This document shows, in pieces, positions 33,044-43,554 of a stretch of DNA of 64,000 nucleotides. The notes beneath the pieces are model-generated. The model was not told the origin of the DNA. It worked only from the letters and a program-made list of their open reading frames with translations, and made no database searches. Source of the stretch: Ustilago trichophora (taxonomy: Eukaryota; Basidiomycota; Ustilaginomycetes; Ustilaginales; Ustilaginaceae); contig OOIN01000002.1 in NCBI GenBank assembly GCA_900323505.1, positions 1,612,001-1,676,000 of the forward strand, read 5' to 3'. A program made the translations under genes and the position numbers. Positions within the stretch are counted from its first letter, which is position 1, and each line of letters starts with the position of its first letter.

Positions 33044-34121
33044 TTAGATACGGCCAGCCTCCTTGAGCTTGGAAACAAGCTCGTCGACGTTCTCGACCTG
33101 CACGAGTACCAAAAAAAGCGGTGAGCAGACATGTTAGCATCGATCTGTGTAAGAACAGCGCACATTGAGGGCTTGGGGAAAAATAACCTACCTTGGCACC
33201 ACCCTCGCGCTTGGGAGGCTCGGCAACTTTGAGAATCTCCTGTCGTGGCTTGACGGCGTCTTCGAGGCCGAGATCCTTGAGTGTAAGCTTCTTGAAAGGC
33301 TTCTTTTTGGCCTTCATGATGTTGGGCAACGATGCGTATCGTGGCTCTGTTTACCAAATGGAACATGGTAGATTGATCCTGTCAGTTTCTTATCCCTCGT
33401 GGCCCTGCTGGGCAGAGTAAGCGCAGCACTTACCGTTGAGACGAAGATCCGTGGTCATTACGAAAGGCAGCTTGGTCTTGACAATTCCGAGACCTCCATC
33501 AATTTCTCGGGTCACCTGGGCCTCTGCGCCCTTCTCTGGCTTGCCGGATGGGAACTCGAGCTTGCTAGCGTATGTTGCCTGGGGCCAATTGAGAAGACCA
33601 GCGAGCATTTGACCGGTCTGCGAAGCGTCATCGTCGATGGCCTGCTTGCCGAGAATGATAAGTCCGACCTCCTCCTCCTCGCCTGCCTTCTTGACAATCT
33701 CGTTGAGGATCTTGGAAACGCCCAAGGGCTCGAGAGGGTTGGCAACGGCCTTGTCGGGGACCTCGACGTGGATGGCGTCATCAGCACCCATAGCAAGGGC
33801 GGTACGGAGAACATCAGCGGTCTTGGGAGGGCCGACCGAGACGACAGTCTGTGTGGCAGTAAGGAGAAGCAAAAGCATGGATGAGCTTTTCGGAAATGTG
33901 GCGCCCTGGAGTCTGGAGTCTGGAACTATGGAGAGATACTTACGATCTTAGTGATGGCGTCCTTGTACTTTTCACGCAGACGGACGGCCTCCTCTACTGC
34001 GATCTCGTCGAAGGGGTTCATGCTGAACTTGACATTCTGGTCGACACCCTTGCCGTCCGAGGCGACACGGATCTTGACGGCTGTGATTGTACACCGGAAA
34101 TACGCCAGCGAGGGTCGGAGA

Positions 34122-34157
<36 letters not shown>

Positions 34158-34280
34158 CAGTAAGGCATCGCGCTTCAAATCAACCAACAGAACTCTTAGG
34201 AGAGGGAGAGGCTTACCGTAGTCGATGGTCCTCTTGATGGGCACAAGCACCCGAAGCTGGTTTACTAGAGATGCGCGCAT
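33044..34280 (-). CDS. ETFB: electron transfer flavoprotein beta subunit
   Basis: Five exons on the minus strand: 34280-34217, 34080-33944, 33848-33434, 33346-33192 and 33097-33044. The introns are 136, 95, 87 and 94 nt. The 825 coding nt give 274 residues, near the family's 250-265. Landmarks are [13 protein letters not shown] at the start, [47 protein letters not shown] (the ETF-beta signature), [20 protein letters not shown] across the third junction, and [14 protein letters not shown]. With ETF alpha it accepts electrons from acyl-CoA and other dehydrogenases in the mitochondrial matrix and passes them to ETF-ubiquinone oxidoreductase. The short N-terminus lacks an obvious cleavable presequence, as is usual for ETF beta. 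Intron 1 contains an AT/GT microsatellite. Confidence 0.95.
34122..34157. repeat. (AT)n(GT)n microsatellite in ETFB intron 1
   Basis: About eight AT dinucleotides run directly into about ten TG dinucleotides, entirely inside the first intron of ETFB. The length is likely to vary between isolates. Confidence 0.95.
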
Positions 34281-34798
34281 GGCTTTGATGTGATATTATC
34301 GCTACAGAGGTGGTACCGGTGTGTGAGTGTGTGTAAAGAGATGGAGAAGAAGCAATGTGGAATTGGCGTCGGAAGTGATTTGAGATCCGGGGTGGAGCTC
34401 AGAGTGCGGCAGCTCTGTGAGAGTGCACTGACGGTTCGGGTGAATCGGTTGTCGGTCTCTTACAAAAGCGATGGGCCAAACGCGCGATTTCACGGGGCAG
34501 TCGGCCTTGAGGCTGCTTCCGACTTATAGGCCGAGAAAGTGTTGATCGGGACTGGATTTTTGGGAGCTGTTGTACAATACGATGTAACATTACAAATAAA
34601 AAAGCTCTTTCTTCTTCCTCCGGCGCAACAAGCTCCCTGCAGCAGTGCGCTCTGAAGCTCATGAACAAGGATGTGCGATCGAATCTGGAAGACGGTACCA
34701 ATGCTGCTTGTCCACGAGCTGATTGCAGAAGTGCAAAACCATATTTACAGAATGATTCGACCGAGGTCTTGGGCTGATTGCGCTCTTGGGGCCTTTTC
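34281..34798. promoter_or_regulatory. ETFB promoter region and NCS1 3' flank
   Basis: 518 bases between the ETFB start and the stop of the next minus-strand gene. It includes a short TGTG tract near 34320 in the ETFB leader. No gene was seen. Confidence 0.4.
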
Positions 34799-35819
34799 TT
34801 AAACCAGTCCGTCGTAGAGAGACAAAGCCTGAACGATAGTCGGATCTTGCTTGCTTCCCTCTTGGAACTCTTCGAATGAGACTGTAGCACCGCAAAACGG
34901 TCGAGTAGCCAGCAGAACAAGATGTCAGTCACTCGCTCGATCTCTCGCGCCGCTGTGCTGCACAAGGTTTGGAACATGATGTACTTACGCTGCGCGTTCT
35001 TGTCGCGGTCCATCATGCGGAAGATCTTGTCCACCCTCTGTTGCAGCGGGTATCACGAGTGAAAGGTCAAGTGCAAGCATCACACGTCAGTCTCGACTAT
35101 TGCATTTGAGCTTCTCGGGCCGTATAAAGGCTTGTGTGGGCCTCGCTCTTCATGTACCTACCTTCTCAGGAGTATCCTCGTCGTCTGGCAACTTGACCAT
35201 CTGACCAGTCATCTTGTAGATACTCCTGACGATGGCTGTGGCGGGTCAAAGTTTGGCAACGAAGGCTTTGTTGTCAGCTATCCCTGCCCCGTGAGTGGAT
35301 AAAAGTCCCGCTGCGCCAATGTGTCATTCCTGCACTTACTCAGCATCTCATCGTAGGTAATGGTGCCATCTCCATCGATGTCGTACAGTTGGAATGCCCA
35401 GCGGAGCTTCTCGTCGAGCCTTCCTCGCGAGGTAACGCTAAGAGCGCAGATGAACTCCTTAAAGTCGATAGTACCGTTCTTGTTCTCATCGAAAACATTA
35501 AAGACATATTCTGCAAATGTGGACGGGTCACCGAAGGGGAAGAATTGCTTGTAGATGCGGCAGAACTCTTGCTTGTCAAGCGTACCCGAAGGGCAGTCCT
35601 TGAGGAAGCCCTTGTACCATTGCTGCAACTCTTTCCTGTCGACTGACGACCCCAAGCCCGGTTGCATAGCCATCATAGAATAGAGGAGATAGGATTGGAG
35701 AAATGGATGTCAGTACAGACATGGCAGACCAAGGACAGAGGCAGTGCTCACTCACAGTAGGTGTTCTTCTGGAGATCCGAGAGCTGCTCCGGCGAGAGCT
35801 TGGACTGGTTCTTTCCCAT
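34799..35819 (-). CDS. NCS1: neuronal calcium sensor 1 / frequenin homologue
   Basis: Five exons: 35819-35756, 35642-35340, 35235-35162, 35037-34989 and 34881-34799. The introns are 113, 104, 124 and 107 nt. The product is exactly 190 residues, the length of frequenin from yeast to man. It starts [13 protein letters not shown], an N-myristoylation site. The first EF hand is degenerate ([11 protein letters not shown]). Calcium loops are visible at [24 protein letters not shown] and DRDKNAQLSFEE, and the end is SLYDGLV. Frequenin binds and activates the phosphatidylinositol 4-kinase Pik1 at the Golgi in fungi and links calcium to membrane traffic. The exon joins restore every EF-hand codon, which strongly supports the model. 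Confidence 0.96.
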
Positions 35820-37194
35820 GATGGCTGATTTGTTGACAACGTGCTTGAGGATGACTCCTTACAGGTTGTCGTAGATGATGATGGTGGTAGGATGGAGCGC
35901 TTAGCAATAGAGACGATGTCGACACAACAGCTTGAGCGGCATCGACGCTGCAGAATGTCCTCTCTTGGGTGCGCACGGGGTCCACTCTTTTGTGGGTCGC
36001 ACAGAAATGGGCGGAAAATAGGGACTCTACAATATCTGCGTCAAAGCGGGCCTGCATGCAACGGCGTCATCTTTCTAGAGGTCGAATCGCGTGCCTCTTG
36101 CCTCCAGGCCTTTTTTGCCATTCAAATTCATGACCAGGCTGACTGACGGGCACAGAATACTGTAGGCTGCACAGCCGCAATTTTGAGTTCCCCAGCTTTC
36201 CACACAAAGCAAAGAATTTCTAATTTGAGCAAACACGAGCTCTGCATCCACATACTACTGTAGCAAAGCAAACCCGTTTAGAGACGCCTGCGGAAGAGAA
36301 AAGGAAAGGCTTGGCGCTCCCAATCACAAATGCTCTGCGAGCGGAGTCGATTCCTTTCCTAGACACGTTGATGCCAAGCCTTTTTCTGCTGGTCCGCTGC
36401 TCGGGCAACACAAGCATTGAAAGCAGGCTACAGTCAGTGAGATTCGGTGAAGTACAGTACGTCGCGGTTATGTTACTGTCAAACAAAAGGTTGGCAGCCA
36501 CGAGCACCGTGAACAGCTGTCGATCCTCAGTTTTGTGCTTCGCCGAAGTCAGCTCCGCATGTTGGTCAGAAGGTTCTTTGGAAACGAGGCTGTGTCTCCA
36601 TGTCAAACCTTGAGGAGGCCAAGCGTTCGCGAAGTGAACAAACATCAAAAGCTTGGCCTCCTCAAGACATGTGCAAGATTGATGCGGTGAATGCAGCGTC
36701 ACTTCCGATGTGAAAAGATGACAATCAAGATCGTGTTAAACAAAATTTCCCGATTTCCGATCTGCTCGAGTGGAGGTGTTGGTCCAGCCCAGAATTTTGG
36801 GCTGCCGCTTAAGCTCGCATAGGCATGGAAACAAAGCGTTGGTGTCCCGTTCCACCGCGGCGTCCATGGCTGAGTCGGTGTCCGATCCACATTGTAAGGG
36901 TCTGAAGTCACATTTTGCATCCTGGCCCCTTCACCGTCACACCCGCTCTTTCCACATCATCATTCTCAAAATCCAAGGTGGCCAAGTCAAGAAGCGCAAA
37001 CGCCGCGTGTACGGCAAACGAAAGCTGGGTCTAAGAGAGTGGCATTGTTCAGATATCCTGCACCCATCAATGCTGCAGACCATGAACCCAGCATTCCTTG
37101 TCACCAAATCCGCATTAACATGAGCAACGTGCTCACCAGCTAGCTCCGCTTCATCGCCTCAAGCCCCATACCAAGCGAGAAGGGTTCGATCATC
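35820..37194. promoter_or_regulatory. divergent intergenic region NCS1 / RING protein
   Basis: 1375 bases between divergent ATGs with no convincing gene. It holds GTACAGTAC at 36453-36461 and a perfect 16-base inverted repeat at 36609-36666. Open frames of up to 160 codons (36220-36702, minus) overlap the hairpin and look random. Confidence 0.5.
36609..36666. repeat. perfect 16-bp inverted repeat (hairpin), 26-nt loop
   Basis: CTTGAGGAGGCCAAGC at 36609-36624 is exactly complementary to GCTTGGCCTCCTCAAG at 36651-36666. It would form a stable 16-bp stem in RNA or single-stranded DNA. It lacks the U-tract of a terminator and sits between divergent genes. Confidence 0.9.
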
Positions 37195-38793
37195 ATGCCG
37201 AACTCGACACCAACGTCGGGATCCACTGAGCCAGAGCCTCCGCTGCCTCGTCCCACGGTCGTTGCCGGTTCCCGCCCCTCGAGCAGGGCCTCGTCGATAG
37301 CCAGGAGTGCGCACTCTTCCGTACCAGCAAGTAGATCCGCTTCTCCTGCACAATATCCATCCCGTATCACTCGAGACCGGAGCGTAGGTTCAGCGAGCGG
37401 ATCCACTCTCAGTTCGGCTCGTTCAAGATCAATCGAAGCCGGGCCATCCTCGAGTAGCATCCGCAATCAATCAAGACCATCCGAATCGTCGAGCTCACGC
37501 ACAGCAGCCAATACAAGCAACATTGTCGAGATCAGTAGCGACAGCTCCGACGATGATGATGACATCGTTCCAGTCGGGCCTGATCCTGTGCGTCGTCCCC
37601 GGTCATCCGACTTTGAGGTCTCAAGTATCCGTCGTGCTGCACCTGCAGCGCCCCCCCTTCGTAGTGACCTCTTTTCTCCGCCTCCCCCCATCGGCAGACC
37701 GGCAGAGCCGCTGTTCTTTGACAACAGTCGAGGAGGGACAACAGTTGGTGTCAGTGCGGATCCAAGCACGGGCGACTTCTTGACACGGCCCATGCCGATT
37801 GTGCGGCCACAAAGCTCGACCTCGCACTCGGATCCTGACGACAGCTTCACCATCATATCAGCGCAAACAGCTCCTCAACCTCGGCCACCTCCGCCTAGGA
37901 GTGAACATCCGATCACGGACGAGCGGTTGCGATCAACCAACTTGGCCATGCCAACCAGATCTCCTCCTCGCTCCAAGCCACCACCTATTGAGCACCCCTT
38001 GCTGTCAACATACACCTGTCCCATCTGCTTTGACGCGCCTAAAAATCTTTCAGTGACGCCGTGCGGACACTTTTTCTGTGGAGAATGTCTCTTCCAAGCG
38101 CTCAAGACGCAGGCGGTACAACGTGGAGCCATGGAAGAGGAAGAGTCGCTGTTCTCGATCAACCTCTTTTCCCCGTTTGCACCTGCGGGCACATTCGGAG
38201 CAGGCAGGGGCGCAACAGGACCAGAGAACACTAGTGGCGATGGCGGGCGCGGTGGAGCAGCTGTCGGAGCCGGACGTGGCCGGAGAGGAGGAGCTCGGGG
38301 TGGCGCCTCGGGCGGAGGTCGAGGTAGGAATAAGCCTGATCCACTGGCAGGTCAATGTCCCGTATGTCGAGCCAAGATCAAAGGCGCGTTCAACGGTAGA
38401 GAAAAGAACGGCATTGCTGGGCTACGTCTGACGATTGGAAAGCCCATCGACGATCCTCGACAGGAAAACGGTCAGATGAAGGGCGACCCAAAGGAGCACG
38501 AGAGTGGATCGGACCACTCGAGTGACAAAGACGACGATGATGAAGTGAATCTACCGACGAGCAAGCCGAGCAAGCCAAATCCAACCGATGCGAGCAATGA
38601 GGCAGGGCAGCTGAAAGCAGAGGAAGCCGCAGACCACGCTCTTCCCAGTGTATCTTCCAAAGCGGCACGCGGAAAACGCCGATCGTCAAGCAACGGATCG
38701 GTATCACCGCTCCGACGCTCGCCCAGGACGCAAGCGCAGACCGACAAGAGGCAAAGGCAGGGCTCAGACAGTTCCGCTACTCAGACCGAGTAG
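37195..38793 (+). CDS. RING-finger protein with SUMO-interacting motifs (Slx8/RNF4-like)
   Basis: Single exon of 532 residues. A SUMO-interacting motif followed by an acidic run (IVEISSDSSDDDDD, from residue 110) and a second candidate FTII at about 218-221 lie in a Ser/Pro-rich disordered N-terminus. The RING has Cys275, Cys278, Cys290, His292, Cys295 and Cys298, completed by Cys388 and Cys391 (QCPVCRAKI). Between the two halves is an insertion of about 75 residues rich in Gly and Arg (GRGRRGGARGG). SIMs plus a single RING suggest a SUMO-targeted ubiquitin ligase, which in Slx8/RNF4 acts in genome stability. The C-terminus is acidic then basic (KAARGKRRSS) and could be a nuclear signal. STUbL identity is inference; another RING E3 with chance SIM-like motifs is possible. 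Confidence 0.8.
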   Translation: MPNSTPTSGSTEPEPPLPRPTVVAGSRPSSRASSIARSAHSSVPASRSASPAQYPSRITRDRSVGSASGSTLSSARSRSIEAGPSSSSIRNQSRPSESSSSRTAANTSNIVEISSDSSDDDDDIVPVGPDPVRRPRSSDFEVSSIRRAAPAAPPLRSDLFSPPPPIGRPAEPLFFDNSRGGTTVGVSADPSTGDFLTRPMPIVRPQSSTSHSDPDDSFTIISAQTAPQPRPPPPRSEHPITDERLRSTNLAMPTRSPPRSKPPPIEHPLLSTYTCPICFDAPKNLSVTPCGHFFCGECLFQALKTQAVQRGAMEEEESLFSINLFSPFAPAGTFGAGRGATGPENTSGDGGRGGAAVGAGRGRRGGARGGASGGGRGRNKPDPLAGQCPVCRAKIKGAFNGREKNGIAGLRLTIGKPIDDPRQENGQMKGDPKEHESGSDHSSDKDDDDEVNLPTSKPSKPNPTDASNEAGQLKAEEAADHALPSVSSKAARGKRRSSSNGSVSPLRRSPRTQAQTDKRQRQGSDSSATQTE

Positions 38794-41700
38794 ACCGGCT
38801 TGGCCACCCAGACAAGTGGATTGCACCCTGTAACAAGCGTTGATGGCGTCATTACGACTTATGGCAAATCTCGAAAAGAAGGCTTGGACTACATTATGCT
38901 CAAAATAGGATACATCCAGAAGAACTTGATGCAGGGTTCCTCGCATACCCGTCCTTGCACCAAAGTGCTGGAGCACGTCCTAGTCCAGCATTCGAGCATC
39001 AGCACATGATCCGGAAAGGCAGTCAGATTCTGACATCTATCGCATCTCCTGAATGTCGCAACAGCCGTTGGCTGCCCAAAAGCATTTTTCATTGTCGTTG
39101 CATCTCGCTCTTCTGGTGTCTTCGTATTCTGAGAAGGTCCTTTTGTGAAATTCTGATAGAAATCTTGAAAGAGGAAGGCAGAATCCTATGCAATCTTCAT
39201 GCAGCGAGGAAAGAGAACGTTGTCTGTGCACTAGGCTAGCCATTGCAGATCGTTTTTTTTCCCGCGTATCTCGCTTTCTCGAGCGAGTGTTCAAAAAGGG
39301 TCTGACAGTGCAGCGGCGGTTGTCAGCATCTTCAACAGTCGATGCAGATACGATCTCGAGTCGAGCGTGAGATTTGATTCTCTGCCAAGAGATCTGCTTG
39401 CTCGCTATGTTTGTTCAATTAAACGAAGTAGCGTGGGCAGATACTATGCCCAAGGGTATGTATCACGGATTCGATTCCGCAGCATCATTGCAAGCCCAAT
39501 GTGATTCGATTTTACGATCTGTTACATCAGTGTCTTTAGAGAGCGCTAGCTAAAGCCGAAGTAGCGGGCGCTGGTGTTTGGATTATGCGCTCGCATTTTG
39601 CGGCTCAGCCGCTCGCACACTACTTTTCCCTGGCGCTACCGTAAACCCCAACCCGACGTTGGCGGCTTTTCGTTTCGGTGATTCGTTGGCGTCTGAAATG
39701 ATACTGTCAAGACGACAGGTAGGACTCCGAATCATGACCGCTCACGGCTGCTGCTGGGCTGTATCGATTTCATCGGCCAATGCTGCACCTGCTTCAACTC
39801 AAGTTCCGCACACATTCCCCAACGGCTTAGTGAGCAAGCGGTCTGATATGGTGTGGTAGAGTTGCTGGTGGAACAAGTAGAGAAAAGCTGGAAAGCAAGG
39901 AGGCAGAAGTGCATGAACTGTGGGTCCAGAAAATGTCTCAGAAATATGCACGTCGGTGAAACACACTTTTTTTCCCTCTTGCCGTCTGCCCGGCCTTGCA
40001 AACGGCTTTCCTTCTGCTTCTTCTCTGTGTCTAGGACAACAAACAGACAGCAAACAGACTTGTCATTCGCTTGGCTGTCTTCTTGTGCATTGTTTCAGCG
40101 TCGAGGTATTGTGCAGCGGATTGATTCTCAGCCGTGTGATACATGTGCACGTTTTCCTTCTTCTGAATGATGAACGGGTATTAGCTCTAATCAGACGTCT
40201 CTTGTTGACCGGTGATTGAGGCTTTATCCCGCCCTGAATGCTAAGGGTCCCAAAGGTTGGTTCATGAGTACAGGCGCGAGTGTGAGACGGACTCCGCTCA
40301 AGTTCGATGTTCAAATGGTTGTACGTCTCCCGCTCAAAAAAAAAGTCAGCCGTGCCACTGGTTCCTCCGACAGTTCGAACCGGGCCCAAGGTTCACCGTC
40401 TTCATCAAACCCCCTCTGTTCGGCTACCAAAAGCACATCTCCTCGGCCTACGCCTTACAGTACAAAGTATCACCCCGCCGCCGTGACATGATCAGCTGAG
40501 TCGAGGCGATGGATCATTCAGGTGCAAGCAAAAACAACACTGATTTCTGGACTCTTTACTGGTCAGCACGCGCACAGACAGGGTCTCATCTGCACCAGCG
40601 TCGGATGCAAGCATGCTGCAGGTGATTGGCCGGAATTTGCAGTTCTGCGTCATTTGGAACCTGGTAGGAAAAAGAAGTTCTTCCACCGCCTCTGCGTTGG
40701 TACTAATACTTATTGGGTTCACTACTCATTGGGTGCAAAGAGAGCAAGCCTGCAACCGTGTGATGGCATCACCTGATCTGCATGTTGTGTGTGCCTGCAT
40801 CGTCTGATGTGCCTGTGCTGATGGATTGCGTATCGCTCAAGGAAGGGCGTAGCAGCCTGTACAGAGCAATACCTCCACCCGCTTTGCTATCGATTGATAC
40901 TTCGCAAATAACCGACACTTGTGATTTGACAAACAACGCCAAGCAATGCAACCAGCAAGTGCACCAAATGAAAGATGATCGAGATTGCCGATTGTCTAGA
41001 GTGGCGATGGCAAGGAAGGACATGTTCCCAAGCGAAGGGCCAAGCCTCAGATGATAGATTGCTTGCCGAACCGGAGCAAAAATGAATGTCTCGGAGTCGG
41101 CCATCTCTCTCCCTCTCTCCCTCTGGAGCCGCTCTTGCAAGTTCTCACCCCCTTCCTCTTTCTGTCCCAGGCGCGATCTACTGCCCTTATCGCCGAGATG
41201 GCCGTTACCGATTCTAACGCACGGAACCCATACTTCCCAAAGTAGATGATGAAGCGAGAGCATGGATCTCTTTCTTGATTTCATGTTCGGGTCTGCTGAA
41301 AAAGTACGCGCCGCCTTTGACAATTAGCCGCTACCTCACCCCTAAACCATGGAAATTGTTCTGTAAGCACAGGACAGCTAGCCACACAATTGCATTGGGA
41401 AGAGCTAATCGAGGATGCATGAGCCCATAAGTCCTATCACTACGAGCGAGCATGCTCTGTACAGTACCGCATAGATGAACAGCGAAGCATGCCGATAACT
41501 CGCAAAATAGTGCAATTTTTCGATTTCCGACTCTGCGGTCTGCTGTGGGAATTACTGAAAATTACAACCATTTCTTCGGAACCGTTTTTCCTCGAATCCA
41601 AAAGATAGCGACGGTTGGCGCCTGTTGCGCCAATCGTTGCGCGCTAACCTGGCAATTGTGGTCGCAAAAGTACCAGCAGAGAGAATCGTGTTGTCTACGT

Positions 41701-43554
41701 TTGATTGATGTGCGACTTGTTCCTGCAGCTTCATTGCCAGCTCTACTGATCACATCTACATACATCTCTCTTTTGCCACATAGACCAAAAAGCGAGAAAA
41801 ATGAGAGAGGATCAGAGCTGGTTGATCGATCAATGATACAATTTTGACTCGCATGGAAGACCAAGATGACTCTGGAAGAACCTTACCGAGGCCGAAAAAG
41901 TGGAATTGTTTGTTCGGAGTCCTTGGAGCTGTCAGAATTGCGCACAGTGACAACCTGGCCGAGGACACACTGATGAAATGCTGGAAGATGGTCAATCGCC
42001 GTTTTTGAGACATTCTGGTTTTTTTTTCCCTGGCCAATTTCTGGAGTTCTGGAATCGTGTGCTGTTGTTGTGCTGCTGATGATCCTGCGCGAACCAACGC
42101 CTTTTTTCGCCTCTTGACCAAATTCCGAACGCCAACACTGGAGCGCTGCGCCAGTACCGCAACAGACAAGTACAGTACTGTACTGTACTGTACTGTACAT
42201 GAAAAAGCAAAGGGCTGGAACCTCGATGCACTTTGGCTCAATAGGCACATGGATCAACAGAGCATCTCACACTGCCGCTTCTTTCTCTTGAGAGCATCTG
42301 GTGCTGCTGCAGGTTGAATGTGCAGCAGGTACAGTAGAACCATTGGGCCTAGAGTCCTAATGTGTGCCAATTCAGGCATGGGTGTAAGAGTGGGCGACGG
42401 TACCTGCGAGGCTAAACGACACTAGCTTGTCCGCTGTGCTGGCTCGCCTCGCCTAGCTGCTTTTCCGCCTTTCTCTTTTGTCCTTTCACAAAAGCAGTAA
42501 ACTGGCTGGTTGCCTTCCTGAATGAAAGCATTTTAGTACAGCTTGCACCTTTGCATGGTTCGTACAAGATCCCAAATACCAATCAAGCTAGATCCGCCAA
42601 TGATCGACTCAGGGAAGAAAGGCAAAGAAAGATGGCAAGGGGATGGAAAAATCGTCGGCTTGGCGTGAGCTCGTGAGTTCGAAAGGCACATGATGCGGAA
42701 GAGCTCCCGCAACCAAGCATTTCCCAATAGTTAGCGGTTGGGCGTCGGACAGCTTGTTCGCCTCCTTCTCCCTTTCCCCAATCTGAGACATTCGTGATGT
42801 GTGAGCAAAGAGGCGTGTGCACGCTCATTCATCTCCGTCCGTCGGCCGGCCACCTAGGAGCCTTCTCTTATTTCATAACTTTACTAGCCGTTTGGACCCT
42901 TTGCTTCCTTCCGCCTCGCCGCCGCCAACGCTGAGTCTGACATATTTGTGGCTTGGCCCGGCCCTCCTTCATGCGAGTTTGTGTACACACAGTGTCTCGC
43001 AAGGCAAGCAAATAACGTCGTATGGGTACGTTGTCTCGGCTTGTCAGAATTCCGATTGAGACTGCAAACACACTTCTTTGCTTCTGTCTTGCCCGTAACG
43101 TGAGACCGCCTCCCGCGAGCCGGCAAGTCATACACTGTGGGTGGGTTGTCGATCTTTGTTTCTTCCCCAGGGCCAAGCCTCATTGTGCGACAGTCGAATC
43201 TAAGCCAAAACCTTCACAGTGGGGTTGACATTGTCCATCTGGCACCGCGCTCTCCTCAGATCTCGCCTCACCATATTAGCCGCCTCCCCCCTGCTGCTTC
43301 ATATACGATCCACCCGCTCTTTCTTCTTTCTCCACGATCCCACATGAATCCCCCTTTCGCATAGCATACCCAAGCCATTGATCATCTTGTTATCTCCTCT
43401 ATACCCTATACCTTCATATAGCAAGATTCTCCACTGCGATTACCTTCTACTACCTCTCTCTCCACTTCTACCTAACACCTTTATCACCTCAACTTCACCC
43501 TCCCCATTTTAACTGCAACCCTGAGAATATAGCAGCGTGTTGCTCGCTTCGAGA
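38794..43554. other. gene-free stretch, 4.8 kb
   Basis: The longest region without a supported gene. The largest open frame (40769-41323, minus, 184 codons) has no recognisable domain, and others are shorter and overlap. It holds GTACAGTAC at 41459-41467, a GTACTGTACTG array at 42170-42198, and short A or T runs (near 40328, 39250 and 42019). The final 500 bases are strongly pyrimidine-rich, consistent with promoter and leader of the gene at 43555. Non-coding RNA cannot be excluded. Confidence 0.55.
42170..42198. repeat. (TACTG)n near-palindromic microsatellite
   Basis: GTACAGTAC followed by four further TGTAC units, 29 bases in all. The array is almost its own reverse complement and contains the GTACWGTAC motif found elsewhere in the window. 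Confidence 0.9.

Noticed and set aside
39460..39485. B-box-like GGATTCGATTCC suggesting a tRNA
   Set aside because: No matching A box or foldable acceptor stem at the right distance on either strand.
40370..40392. TTCGAAC-type sequence suggesting a minus-strand tRNA
   Set aside because: No cloverleaf could be drawn; flanks do not pair.
40769..41323. 184-codon minus-strand frame in the 4.8-kb gene-free region
   Set aside because: No recognisable domain, codon use looks random, overlaps other frames of similar quality and lacks a good leader.
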